From Penium margaritaceum (Eukaryota; Streptophyta; Zygnematophyceae; Desmidiales; Peniaceae), in the NCBI GenBank assembly GCA_023375785.1, contig SZWC01001556.1, positions 57,874 to 121,873 of the forward strand: 64,000 nt of DNA. Reading direction: 5' to 3'. Shown one piece after another: positions 55,349 through 64,000 of this stretch; within the stretch, counting starts at the first letter, position 1; each line of letters begins with the position of its first letter. The translations under genes were made by a program, and so were the position numbers. Below the pieces are notes generated by a model, which did no database searches, was not told the DNA's origin, and saw nothing but the letters and a program-made list of their open reading frames with translations.

Positions 55349-58300
55349 TCACGGACGCACACCGACTGAACTCACAGTCTTCTTAAACGAGTCCCGCTTC
55401 AGTACCTTGGTCAAAAAGTCAGCCAAATGCCGTGCTGTCTCAACCCACACGATGCTGATGCTGCCGTCTTGCAACAACGAACGCACATAGTGATACTCAA
55501 CATTGATGTGCTTTGTGCAAGTGTGATGCACACCGTCATTGTCGGCAATGGCCATGGCACTCTCATTGTCACAATGCAAGGTGATGGATGCGACAGACTG
55601 ACGCAACTCGGACAACAGACAACGCAACCACACGCTCTCACATGCGCCTGAGCCAAGGGCCACGTACTCAGCCTCAACAGTGCTGCGTGCAATGCACCCC
55701 TACTTGCCGCTGCGCCAGGACACAGCTGTGCCCCTGACCAGAAAGATCCAGCCTGTGCGACTCTTACCGTCTGGACTGCCGGCCCAGTCGCTGTCAGTGT
55801 AACCCACTGCAACGACGGACGGCTGACGGCGGAACATGAGGCCTCGCCGAGGGGTCGAGACGACATAGCGCAGTACTCCGATCGCGGCCTCAAAGTGGAG
55901 GTGACGCGGCTCCTGAGAAAACTGGGCCAGGAGGTTAACGGCGAACGCGATGTCTGGACGCGTCGTCGTCGCCAGGAACATCAGTGACCCGATGACCCGC
56001 AGATACGTGGTCACATCAACTGGCTCCTCCACAACAGTTGGGTCATGACTCTTCAACTTCACCTGGCCATCGAGTGACATGGGTGAGGAAGCGCTAGGCA
56101 CGAGGGGCAAGTCCTTCGCGAAGCGAGCTGACAGAGTCTGCACATAGGCAGCCTGGTGGACATGCAGGACGCCCTGAGGGCGATCATGCTCGAGCTCCAT
56201 GCCCAGGAAGACTCGGGCAGAACCGAGATCTTTCATCTGGTAGGCAGCGTGCAGTAGGTCCTTGACGTGCTGGATGGCTGTCGCGTCTGGTGACGTAATG
56301 AGGAGGTCGTCGACGTAGACCAGGACCACGGCGAAGGTCTGACCTCGCGGGCTGATGAACAATGCGGGGTCAGCGGTGCTGCGCTGGAGGCCGCCACGGA
56401 GAAGCGTGCTGCTGATCTCCTCGTTCCAGCAACGAGGCGACTGCTTCAGACCATAGAGGGCCTTCCGCAGCCGCCAAACTCTCTCAGTGCCATCGTCGAA
56501 GCCTGGGGGCTGCGTCATGTAGAGCTCCTCACCCTCCAGTGAGCCATGGAGGAATGCGTTGCTCACGTCCATCTGATGCAGCTCCCACCCGTGCTGGGCA
56601 ACTAGGCTGAACAATGCCCGGCTAGTGAAGAACCGGCCAACTGGGGCAAAGATCTGGTCGTAGTCGATCCCAAGGACCTGAGCAAACCCCTTTGCTTTGA
56701 GACGGGCCTTGTACTTTTCCAAGGATCCGTCAGGCTTCCACTTACGCCGAAAGACCCACTTGGCACCAATGGCCTTCCGACCTGGAGGGAGGTCTACGAG
56801 GTCATACACGTGGTGCTGTCGGATAGCGGCGAGCTCCTCGGCACAGGCAGCATCCCAATGTACGGCCTCAGGGGAGGCTCGAGCCTCGCGTAGGGTAGAA
56901 GGGTCCTCTGGGCGCGCTGTGGACCGGACTGAGAGGGCAAGTGCATCACGAGCCCCAGGTGGGATGCGTGCGAGTGCGGCCACGACAGCATGCCGATGCT
57001 CGTGAAGAAGCATGGCGTACCCCAATGCAGAGCCCGGGTGAAGGTCTGCGATAATGGCAGAAGTGGTCAGGCCGAGAGCCTTTATGCCAGGGTCTCCACT
57101 CACGACCGATGGAGTGGAGGAAACACGTTGAGCCACAGGGGGTCGAGGTGCAACAGAACAGGGAGCGACAATCTGTGCGCTCACAGTTGGCCGAGGTCGG
57201 AGGCTGCCGCCTGGGCCACGTGTGTAGCGCGGTCGGGCAGAGGATGGTGCTGAGTCCGACGGACCGACGGAGGCAGACAGTGCTGCTGGTCCGGAGGAGC
57301 CAGTAGACGCAACAGGCGCTGTTGGGCCAGGGGAGCCAGCGGGCGCAGCTGGGGCTGTCGGCCCAGAGGAGCGAGTGGACGCGCCTGGGGCTGCTGGCCC
57401 GGAGGGGCCAGCAGACGTGACTGGAGACGTCGGCCCAGGGGAAACATCGGAGGCGGCTGGGACTACTGGCCCGGAGGGACCAGCGGAAGCGACTGGGGCT
57501 GCCGGCCCGGAGGGACCAGTGGACGCGACTGGGGCTGCCGGCCCGGAGGGGCCAGTAGATGCGACTGGGGTTGCCGACCCGGAAGATCCGGGAGACGCGA
57601 CTGGAGCTGTCGGCCCGGAGGGACTAGCGGACGCTACCGGGGCTGCCGGCCCGGAGGGACCAGCAGACGCGACAGGGGTTGCCGGCCCGGATGGGAAAGC
57701 GGACCTGACTGGGGCTGCCGGCCCGGAGGGACCAGCGGACGCGACTGGGACTGCCGGCCCGGAGGGGACAGTAGACGCGACTGGGTCAGCTGGCTCCGAG
57801 GGGCCAGCGGCTGCGACCGGGGCTACCGGCTCAGAGGGACGGGGTGATGTGTCACCCGGAAGCAGCAGGATGGAGGACGGACTCACCACTCCCCCACGCA
57901 ACGGGAGGAACACGGACGAGCCGGAGCAGATGAGGTCGCGGGGAAACAGGTCCTCGAAAAAGAGGGCATCGCGGGACTCGACAATGCAGTGTCGGGATGG
58001 GTCCCAGAAGCGCCAGGCCTTGGACTGACGAGACACACCGAGAAAGGTGCGGGGGCGTCCGCGGGGGGCAAGCTTGCTACCCTGCTGTGGGGCGGGCAGC
58101 CACACAACGGCTACGCAACCCCAGACGCGAGCCGGGCGAAGGTCAGCGCACCGACCGCACCAGTGTTGATAGGGCGTGGACTGGCGGGGAAGGGGACCGT
58201 GAGGAACCCTGTTCCAGACCCAGGTCATGTAGGCCATGGCCTCAAAGTAGAAGCCATCGGAGAGACCTGACTCGACCCACATGGTGCGGACGGTGTCGGC

Positions 58301-59830
58301 CATGGTGCGCTTCCACCGCTCGGAGACGCCGTTCTGGGCGGGTGTGTAGGGCGCAGTCGTCTCATGGCGAATACCGCGGGAGGCGAGAAAGGTCGTGGCC
58401 TCACCCAGGTACTCGCCACCGCGATCGGAGCGGAAGTGACACAGGAGGCGGCCACACTCGCGCTCCGCGAGGACAAGCCAGTCCTGAATGGTCCGGGCGA
58501 CATCGCTCTTCTGCCGAAGGCAGAAGACCCAACGGTAGCGGGAGTAGTCGTCCGTCAGAGTGAGGACATAACGGCCATGCTCGCCGACGGACTCAGTGGG
58601 GAGAGGGCCCATGACGTCCGAGTGGACAAGGTCAAGGGGGGCGGACGCCCGTGAGGAAGAGAGGGGGTACGTGGACCGGTGCATCTTGCCCTGAGCGCAG
58701 TCAATGCACTCAGTGGGGCATGGGAGAGAGAAGGTCTCCGGATCAAGGCCCTTGGCCGGTTGGGTGCGGAGCATGCTCTCTACTGCGGCAGAGTGGACGT
58801 GACAAAGGCGGCGGTGCAAGAGGCGGGTGTGCTGAGGAGAAAGCATGCTGGTGACGAACACATGACCAGTAGCACCCGACGGGGAGGAGATGGGAGGGGA
58901 AGAAGCGAGGCAGGGAACGTGCCACAAGTTGCCACAGGCGGCGACGTGCAGTACGACAAGACCCGACGGACGCAACGACACAGTGCCGACGCCATGTGAG
59001 TGCACAACGTCCATGCTCATGCAGTTAAGAGCAGTCACGGACAGGAGGCTGAGCTCGAGACCAGGGACGAAGAGAACATCAGTCAAAAAGATGTCACCGG
59101 CCGGTCCACACAAACGAACAACGCCTACTCCACGGACAGGCAACACCTGTCCGGAGCCCGTCCGAACATTGGAGACATCGCCGACGGGACCGAGCATACT
59201 GAAGGCCTCGCGAGATGCCGTCATGTGATGCATGGCCCCGGAGTCGATGATCCAGGTCTGAGCAGGGTCCTGGATAGGGGTCGCCAGATCAGTCACAGTC
59301 ACATGGCAACACATGAGGGACGCGGACACGGTGGACAGAGGCGCGAAACGAGACTGCCAGTCGTCAAGCCATGCAATGTCGTCAAGGAGGGGGGTGGATG
59401 AGATCACGGGAGAAGACGAGACAGACGAGGAGACTGGACACGACCGCACCTCAGTCTCAGTCATGCAGGGATGGGCGGGAGGGTAGGAGGTGATGCAACT
59501 CGCACTTCCCTGGGGAGGAGGGCGAGGGAGGCCAAGCTGGAGCGCGATGAACTGCTCCAGCTGACGCTCTCGGGATGACGGCCCAGGAGTGTAGACAGAA
59601 TGCGGAGTGAGAGCGCCGGAGCCTGGGTAGTAGGGTGACGGGGCCGACGAGGGCAGCGGAGGTGCCGACGGCTGAGGGTAGAACTGCTGGACCGTGTGCT
59701 GCGGGTAGTACTGCTGCGGCGCGGTTGGCTGCAGGACAGGCAGAGTCGTCGGAGTAGGAGCAGTGCTGGACGAGGTCGAAGTGGTGGGACCAGCAGCAGC
59801 CACGGCGGCAGAGGTGAGGCGGTACTCCCG
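55349..59830 (-). CDS. Element D pol polyprotein, one internal stop
   Basis: The frame starts just after the gag TAG (59831-59833) and is open to a TAG at 55700-55702. The same frame then continues 116 codons to the stop at 55349. Counting from the GTG at 59803: protease DSG at 187-189 (WIIDSGAMHHMT); HHCC region about 330-370 (CHVHS...CIDCAQGKM); integrase Asp396, Asp460 (FRSDRGGEY) and Glu495 (spacing 35); tail YMTWVWNRVPHGPLP at about 525-539; repeat linker about 655-850; RT from KWVF (1015) with YVDDL at 1163-1167; RNase H GYTDSDWAGS at 1334-1343. The internal TAG is in RNase H where element G has CAG (Gln), so one C-to-T change truncates an otherwise complete Pol. Confidence 0.92.
57245..57840 (-). 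repeat. 36-bp tandem repeat in IN-RT linker of element D
   Basis: About 16 units, each 12 codons approximating PSGPAAPVASTG, at residues about 655-850 of the pol frame. Unit length is kept exactly, so the reading frame survives; only amino-acid variants differ between units. Confidence 0.9.
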
Positions 59831-61330
59831 CTAGCGTTGCATGGTGGCGATGACGCGGGCCTTGTCCGTCGGAAGAGGGCACGTGTACCATCCGTGCCCA
59901 GGCTGGCCACAGTTGTGGCAGACTGAGCTACTACCGCTGGTACCGGTCGACGACTGCTGCTGCTGCTGTTGCGATGGACCCTTGCCCTTCTTGTTCCGCA
60001 TTTTCTTCTTCTTCCCTGAGGGCGATGAGGTAGCTACGACGGGGGAGGCAACGGCCACGGAGGCAACGGCAGGGGTGGTGACGGCAAGGAATGCAAGGGC
60101 CTCCGCGCGATGGAGCTGGGACTCCTGGCGAGCTTCCTCAATGCGGAGGAAGAGCTCGTATGCCCAAGGCATGAGAGTGCCCTGGGCCTCCATGGTGGTG
60201 AGGACGTCCTGAGGATAGTGGACAAAGACGTCAGCGTATGCACTGGTGGCGCCGCGCTTGATGGTGAGGAGCGCGGACAGTGGGGGTGGAGCTGACTTGC
60301 CGAGTCGACGGAGGATGTCCTCCGCTCGCTGCCAGTAGGCAGTGACCGTCTCNACGTGCCAGGCGGCTGCCGGGTCTGGGATGGCGCCAGCGGTGAAGTC
60401 GCCGAGGAAGGGCTCCAGGGCAAGGCGGGAAGCTGGAGGGGCGACGGGTACAAGGGCGCGGACGGCGCGACCAGCGTCATATAGCTGGTCGGCCTGGGTG
60501 GAGTCGTAGGGGAGGGTGTAGTAGGCCCACAGACCCTCCCCCTGCACCCAGATCCGGAAGCTGAGCTCCCAGCTCCGGAACTGCTCGCCGGCCTGAAGCG
60601 GCGGTGGCGGCGTCTCAAAGTCCTTCTACCTACGGCCGGCACCCAGAGTGGGGCCAAGGACAAAGGTCACTGTCTGCCGTTGGCGCTGAGTCTGCTGTTG
60701 TGCTAAGTAGTACGTGGCGGCGGACACCGCGAGGCTAGCGTGCCCTGGAGGGACGAACAACGGCAGCGCGCTGGTGGCGGTTTGGGAGGCGACTGGCTAT
60801 AGCACCGCAAGTTGCTGTGTCAAGGCGGCGAGTTGTTGCTGAAGAGCAACAAGTGGGTGAGGGGTGCCGCCAACGTTACTAGTGGGTTGCTGCTGCTGCT
60901 GCTGTTGCAGTAAGGGCAGTGGCTACTGATGCTGCAGAGGCGGTGGCTGCTCCTGTATGGGCGGTGGCTACTACTGCTGCAGCGGTGGCGGCTGCTACTG
61001 TACATGGGGCGGCTGCTGCTGCTGCTACAGCGACGGTGGCTGCTGTTGTATAGGCAGTGGCTGCTGCTGCAGCGGCGGTGGCGGCTTCTACTGTAGAGGC
61101 GACTGCTGCTGCTGCTGCAGCGGCGGTGGCTGCTGCTGTATGGGCGGCGGTTGCTGCTGTAGCGGCGGCGGCTGCTGCTGTACACGCGGTGGCTGCTGCT
61201 GCTGTAGTGGCGGCGACTGCTGCAGCAATGGCGGTGGCGGCGACGGTAGCTGCTGGTCCTGCGGCGGCGGCTGCTGCTGCTGCAGCGGCGGCGGCGGGTG
61301 CTGCTGCTGCTTCTGCTGCTACAGCAATCG
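59831..61330 (-). pseudogene. Element D gag with Gln/Pro-rich N-terminal tract
   Basis: 59831-60547 reads QGEGLWAYYTLPYDSTQADQ, a central domain, a basic stretch (KKKKMRNKKGKG) and the knuckle CHNCGQPGHGWYTC, ending at the TAG 59831-59833. An N at 60353 replaces about 85 bases present in element G. Upstream in the same frame are a TAG at 60629 (before KDFETPPPP), ALQQQLAALTQQLAVL with a TAG at 60797, and then a run of CAG, CCG and CCA codons (Gln/Pro) with scattered TAG codons to about 61330. Gag is therefore not expressible as assembled. Confidence 0.75.
60353..60353. other. Ambiguous base marking a probable assembly gap
   Basis: Flanks GACCGTCTC and ACGTGCCAGG are adjacent here but separated by about 85 bases in the homologous gag of G (20600-20690). 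Element B has a similar length to G. Confidence 0.75.
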
Positions 61331-61538
61331 CTACAAGAAAGGAGGGGTGGGGGTCCCCCCATCAGAGGAGGACCCCCCTTGCCTGGACAACCAGCCATGG
61401 CTTGGTGTCTGTTTTGTTTTTTTATTCATTTTTTTTCTTTGTGTTGCTACTTCAACAAGAGGTTGGGGGAGTGGGAAGTTTACCCACTCCTTTGGCGTTC
61501 CCCCTTTCCCCTTTCAACGTCCTTTTATTGTGTGTACA

Positions 61539-61602
61539 TGATGTCAGTAGTGACGTCAGTAGTGACGTCAGCAGTGACATCAGTAGAGGGGTATTGACGT
61601 GA
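61539..61602. promoter_or_regulatory. Array of TGACGTCA-type boxes at 12-bp spacing
   Basis: TGATGTCA (61539), TGACGTCA (61551), TGACGTCA (61563) and TGACATCA (61575) start exactly 12 bp apart; TGACGTGA follows at 61595. TGACG motifs in pairs at this spacing are the as-1 type site for plant TGA-class bZIP factors. Function here is inferred. Confidence 0.55.
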
Positions 61603-61634
61603 GCAGCGGCGAATGTTGGGGCCGCCGCTGCTGC

Positions 61635-61678
61635 TATTGGCGCTGATGCTGCTGCAGCTGCTGCTGCTGTTGCTGCTC

Positions 61679-61719
<41 letters not shown>

Positions 61720-61807
61720 ACTACTGTTGCTGCTGCTGCTACTGCCGCTGCTACTGCTATTGCTGCTGCTGCTACTGCTGCTATTGCTGCTGCTGCTGCT
61801 GCAGCTG

Positions 61808-61838
<31 letters not shown>

Positions 61839-61917
61839 GGCTGCTGCAACTGCTGCTACTACTGCTGTTGCTGCTGCTGCTATAGCTGCTCCTGCTGCTG
61901 CTGCTGCGGCTGCTCCT
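61635..61917 (-). repeat. CTG/CAG triplet run
   Basis: Mostly CTG (plus strand) with interspersed CTA, TTG and CTC, including an uninterrupted run of nine or more CTG near 61688-61718. Confidence 0.9.
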
Positions 61918-62030
61918 TAAAAGAGGGACAGATCGTAGGGGGGGGTTAGGTCCCCGTTTTTGTTGTTTTCTTTTTCGGTTTTGCTTGCTCGTTGTGAGGA
62001 GGTTGCAGCTTGTAGTTCACTACTCGCTAC

Positions 62031-62194
62031 GAGCAGCTGGCTGCTCGCAACGAGTAGCTGGCTGCTCGCTGCTCGCTACGAGCAGCTGGCTGCTCGCTGC
62101 TTGCTGCGAGCAGCTGGCTGCTCGCAGAGAGCAGCTAGCTGCTTGGTGCTCGTTGCGAGCAGTTGGCTGCTCGCAGCGAGCAGCTGGCTGCTCG
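62031..62194. repeat. Tandem palindromes GAGCAGC-TG-GCTGCTC
   Basis: Seven copies or variants at about 62031, 62051, 62079, 62107, 62127, 62156 and 62177, each an inverted repeat of 7-8-bp arms, separated by short GCT/CGC linkers. Confidence 0.85.
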
Positions 62195-62807
62195 CTGCTC
62201 GCAGCTGCAGCAGCTGCTACTGCGGGCTGCTGCAGCTGCAACTGCTGCGAGCTGCTGTAGCTGCTGCCGCCTGCTGCTGCTGGTGCCTCCTGCTACAGCT
62301 GCTGCCGTTGCTGCTGCTGCCGCCTGCTGCTACTGTTGCTTGCTGCTGCGAGCAGCTGCTGCTGCAGGCTGCTGCTCGCTACAGCTGCTGGTGCTGCTGG
62401 CTGCTGCTGCTGCGGGCTGCTGCTGCTGCCGGCCGCTGCTATCTGCTGCTGCTGCTGGCCGTTGCTGCCACTGCTCACTGCCGTGGCAAGCTGCTGCTGC
62501 TGCTGCTGGCTGCTGCGTTGAGTCACACCTGAGGACGTCAATGCCTTGCGCCGTCGTCAGCAGGTGCCTCGCGTGGTCGGCCGCTCACTCCCTTGCGTCC
62601 AGCGTGGGGGTCAGTGCTGCCGGAAAAAAATCCGGCAGCATTTCCCCTCGCCCAGTGGCCGTGGGAAAAACTTTGACGCCGCCACCAGGCGGGTCAATGC
62701 TGCCGGAAAAAATCCGGCAGGATTTCCCCCGCACTGGCGCATATGGGAGTCCGCCGGCGTTGTCTGGCACCTGTACATCAGTCTGCTGCTACTGCTGCTA
62801 CGCTCTG

Positions 62808-62819
62808 GCTCTGATACCA
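62808..62819 (-). other. Primer binding site, tRNA-iMet, element D
   Basis: Plus strand GCTCTGATACCA; two bases (AG) separate it from the LTR, as in element B. Confidence 0.93.
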
Positions 62820-62821
62820 AG

Positions 62822-63335
62822 TGAGAAACTACGCAGCAGGTTGGGGCAACAGCGTTGTTGATGCAGCGTGCAGGCTTCCACACTCGTTGCTTAAGTCAGT
62901 TGCCCCCTTAGTCTGCTGCTCTAGAGTCTAAGTCTGGAAGCTCTAGGTTTTGTTACCGAGAAACGCGCGCGCCAGAGTTAGCGCCAAAAAGCAGCTGAAA
63001 ACTGATAATGACTGATTAGGAATGAAGAATGAACAGCAATGGGGGACCCCTCCAAGTTCTAGCCCCCCCACCCCCAGCTCTGTAGAGCTTGCTACTCAGT
63101 TCATCAGCCAATCAGAAAATAGCTCAGTTTAGGCTGGCAGGTTTTCTCGGTGAGGCCTGCCAGGCAGCCGACAGCCCAAAACCCGGGCGTCGTCTGTTTT
63201 GCCTAAAAACTGGGCCATACCATAATAGCGACGCTACAAACGCAGCCATGCGGTCAGAATCTACTAGAAGAATAGTAGTGAGGAGTTATGGCAGCCTAAA
63301 CCCAAATAGTGCCCACGACGGTTTATGCTGCCAAA
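62822..63335 (-). repeat. 5' LTR of element D, interrupted
   Basis: TGAGAAACTACGCAGCAGG through TTTATGCTGCCAAA, where the sequence switches to TGTTGGTTTTTTCGC of a plus-strand LTR. Confidence 0.9.
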
Positions 63336-64000
63336 TGTTGGTTTTTTCGCATCTCTCATTGTGCTCTGTTGTGTCCTCCCGGCTTGTGTACATCGGCGTG
63401 CAGATGACTGACGGCGAGACTCGACGCTGATGGAGTGTCGTCCGGTGGAGCCGACGCACGCTGAGGTCTTCTCGTAGTTCGCTCAAGCCTCCTCTCTCCG
63501 GCGACGCGCTCGGCTCCATCGGCAGGCCTCCTCGGCGGTCATGGTGCCGGTGGTCATTGATACCGCAGTTGCTGCTTACATGCGTCCAGCGCGTCCCATC
63601 GCGTCTGCATCGTCATGCATTGCCTAGGGTCCCAGTTGCATGTTGCATGGCCCTGTTTGGCAGCATAAACCGTTGTGGGCACTATCTGGGTTTAGGCTGC
63701 CATAACTCCTCTCTACTATTTTTCTAGCAGATTCTGACCGCACGGTTGCGTTCGCAGCGTCAGTGTTATGGTATGGTCCAGTTTTCAGGCAAAACGGACG
63801 ACGCTCGGGTTTTGGGCTGTCGGCTGCCTGGCAGGCCTCACCGAGAAAACCTGCCAGCCTGAACTGAGCTATTTTCTGATTGGCTGATGAACTGAGTAAC
63901 AAGCTCTACAGAGCTGGGGGGGGGCCTAGAACTTGGAGAGGTCTCCTATTGTTGTTCATTCTTCATTCCTAATCAGTCATTATCAGTTTTCAGCTGCTTT
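63336..64000 (+). repeat. LTR of the D/G family, plus strand, runs off the window
   Basis: Begins TGTTGGTTTTTTCGC and follows the D LTR landmarks in reverse order through CCTAATCAGTCATTATCAG to the window end. Part of another element inserted into the 5' LTR of D, with its body beyond 64000. Preceding bases CCAAA are the candidate target site. Confidence 0.88.

Larger units (their letters stand above)
61331..62807 (-). other. Element D long 5' leader
   Basis: Nearly 1.5 kb between the Gln-rich tract and the primer site. Contains a TGACGTCA array (61539-61602), a near-pure CTG run (about 61635-61917), tandem palindromes (62031-62194) and a second CTG-rich block (62195-62520). Long open frames over it encode poly-Leu, poly-Ala or poly-Cys and are artefacts of the triplets. 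Confidence 0.75.
54438..63335 (-). mobile_element. Ty1/copia element D, best preserved, 5' LTR interrupted
   Basis: 3' LTR (54438-55242), polypurine tract, long pol frame, gag, a long leader, exact primer site and the first 514 bp of the 5' LTR. It lies in an E-type LTR on the left (flank GGCAG). On the right a plus-strand LTR of the same family interrupts its 5' LTR after TGCTGCCAAA. Nearly nine kilobases, longer than the other complete elements because of the leader. Confidence 0.9.

Noticed and set aside
57375-58028. 217-codon plus-strand frame rich in Gly, Ala, Thr and Glu-Gly-Pro repeats (collagen-like)
   Set aside because: It lies exactly opposite the repeat linker of element D pol; the 36-bp period keeps both strands open.
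61613-61885. Open frame encoding an almost pure poly-Leu protein on the plus strand
   Set aside because: It is the CTG triplet run of the element D leader read in one frame; the other frames are equally open as poly-Ala or poly-Cys.
54438-63335. Endogenous retrovirus or pararetrovirus
   Set aside because: Integrase precedes RT, there is no envelope or movement protein, and the active sites match Ty1/copia.

Overview
The window is eukaryotic nuclear DNA made almost entirely of nested, mostly decayed transposable elements. No intact host gene, rRNA, tRNA or CRISPR array could be recognised. The LTR elements use the initiator-Met tRNA primer site TGGTATCAGAGC, carry Ty1/copia domain order (Gag, protease, integrase, reverse transcriptase, RNase H) and sit beside a Mutator-like (MULE) transposase with a SWIM finger. 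That combination fits a repeat-rich photosynthetic eukaryote, most likely a streptophyte (alga, bryophyte or lycophyte grade). The species cannot be named from this sequence alone.

Layout. 1-1149 is unassigned low-complexity DNA. 1150-5769 (minus) is decayed copia element A. 5770-6240 is AT-richer spacer. 6241-11230 (minus) is element B with a 5' LTR. Element F (minus) occupies 11231-15499 and probably resumes at 23050; it is split by a complete element G (15500-23049, minus, both LTRs). About 24.7-42.6 kb is a MULE with terminal inverted repeats of roughly 0.58 kb (25100-25685 and 42022-42605) and a broken transposase at 27487-29283. Inside the MULE lie copia element H (plus; 5' LTR stub at 29284, body 36303-41777) and a second copia family, I and J (plus; 29491-36302). 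42606-44489 is unassigned and contains a 12-bp minisatellite. 44495-51573 (minus) is full-length element E, with matching 5-bp target duplications AGCAT. 51579-54437 is an LTR-related and tandem-repeat region with one assembly join. 54438-63335 (minus) is element D, the best preserved: a 1,367-codon pol frame with all catalytic motifs. Its 5' LTR is cut by another LTR in the opposite orientation (63336 to the window end).

Elements A, E, F and H share one broad Gag/Pol type with LTRs starting TGTTGTGATTTGTGA; B, D and G share a second type with LTRs starting TGTTGG; I and J are a third, more distant family. Three elements have a TAG exactly between the Gag zinc knuckle and the protease frame. 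Three have a 36-bp (12-codon) tandem repeat in the integrase-to-RT linker, with different sequences but the same period. The Gag leaders of B, D, E and G are dominated by CTG/CAG-type triplets, and several carry TGACGTCA boxes and strong hairpins. The most unusual structure is a string of consecutive perfect palindromes inside the right MULE terminal repeat. Most stop codons in the decayed elements can be explained by C-to-T or G-to-A changes, as expected after cytosine-methylation silencing.
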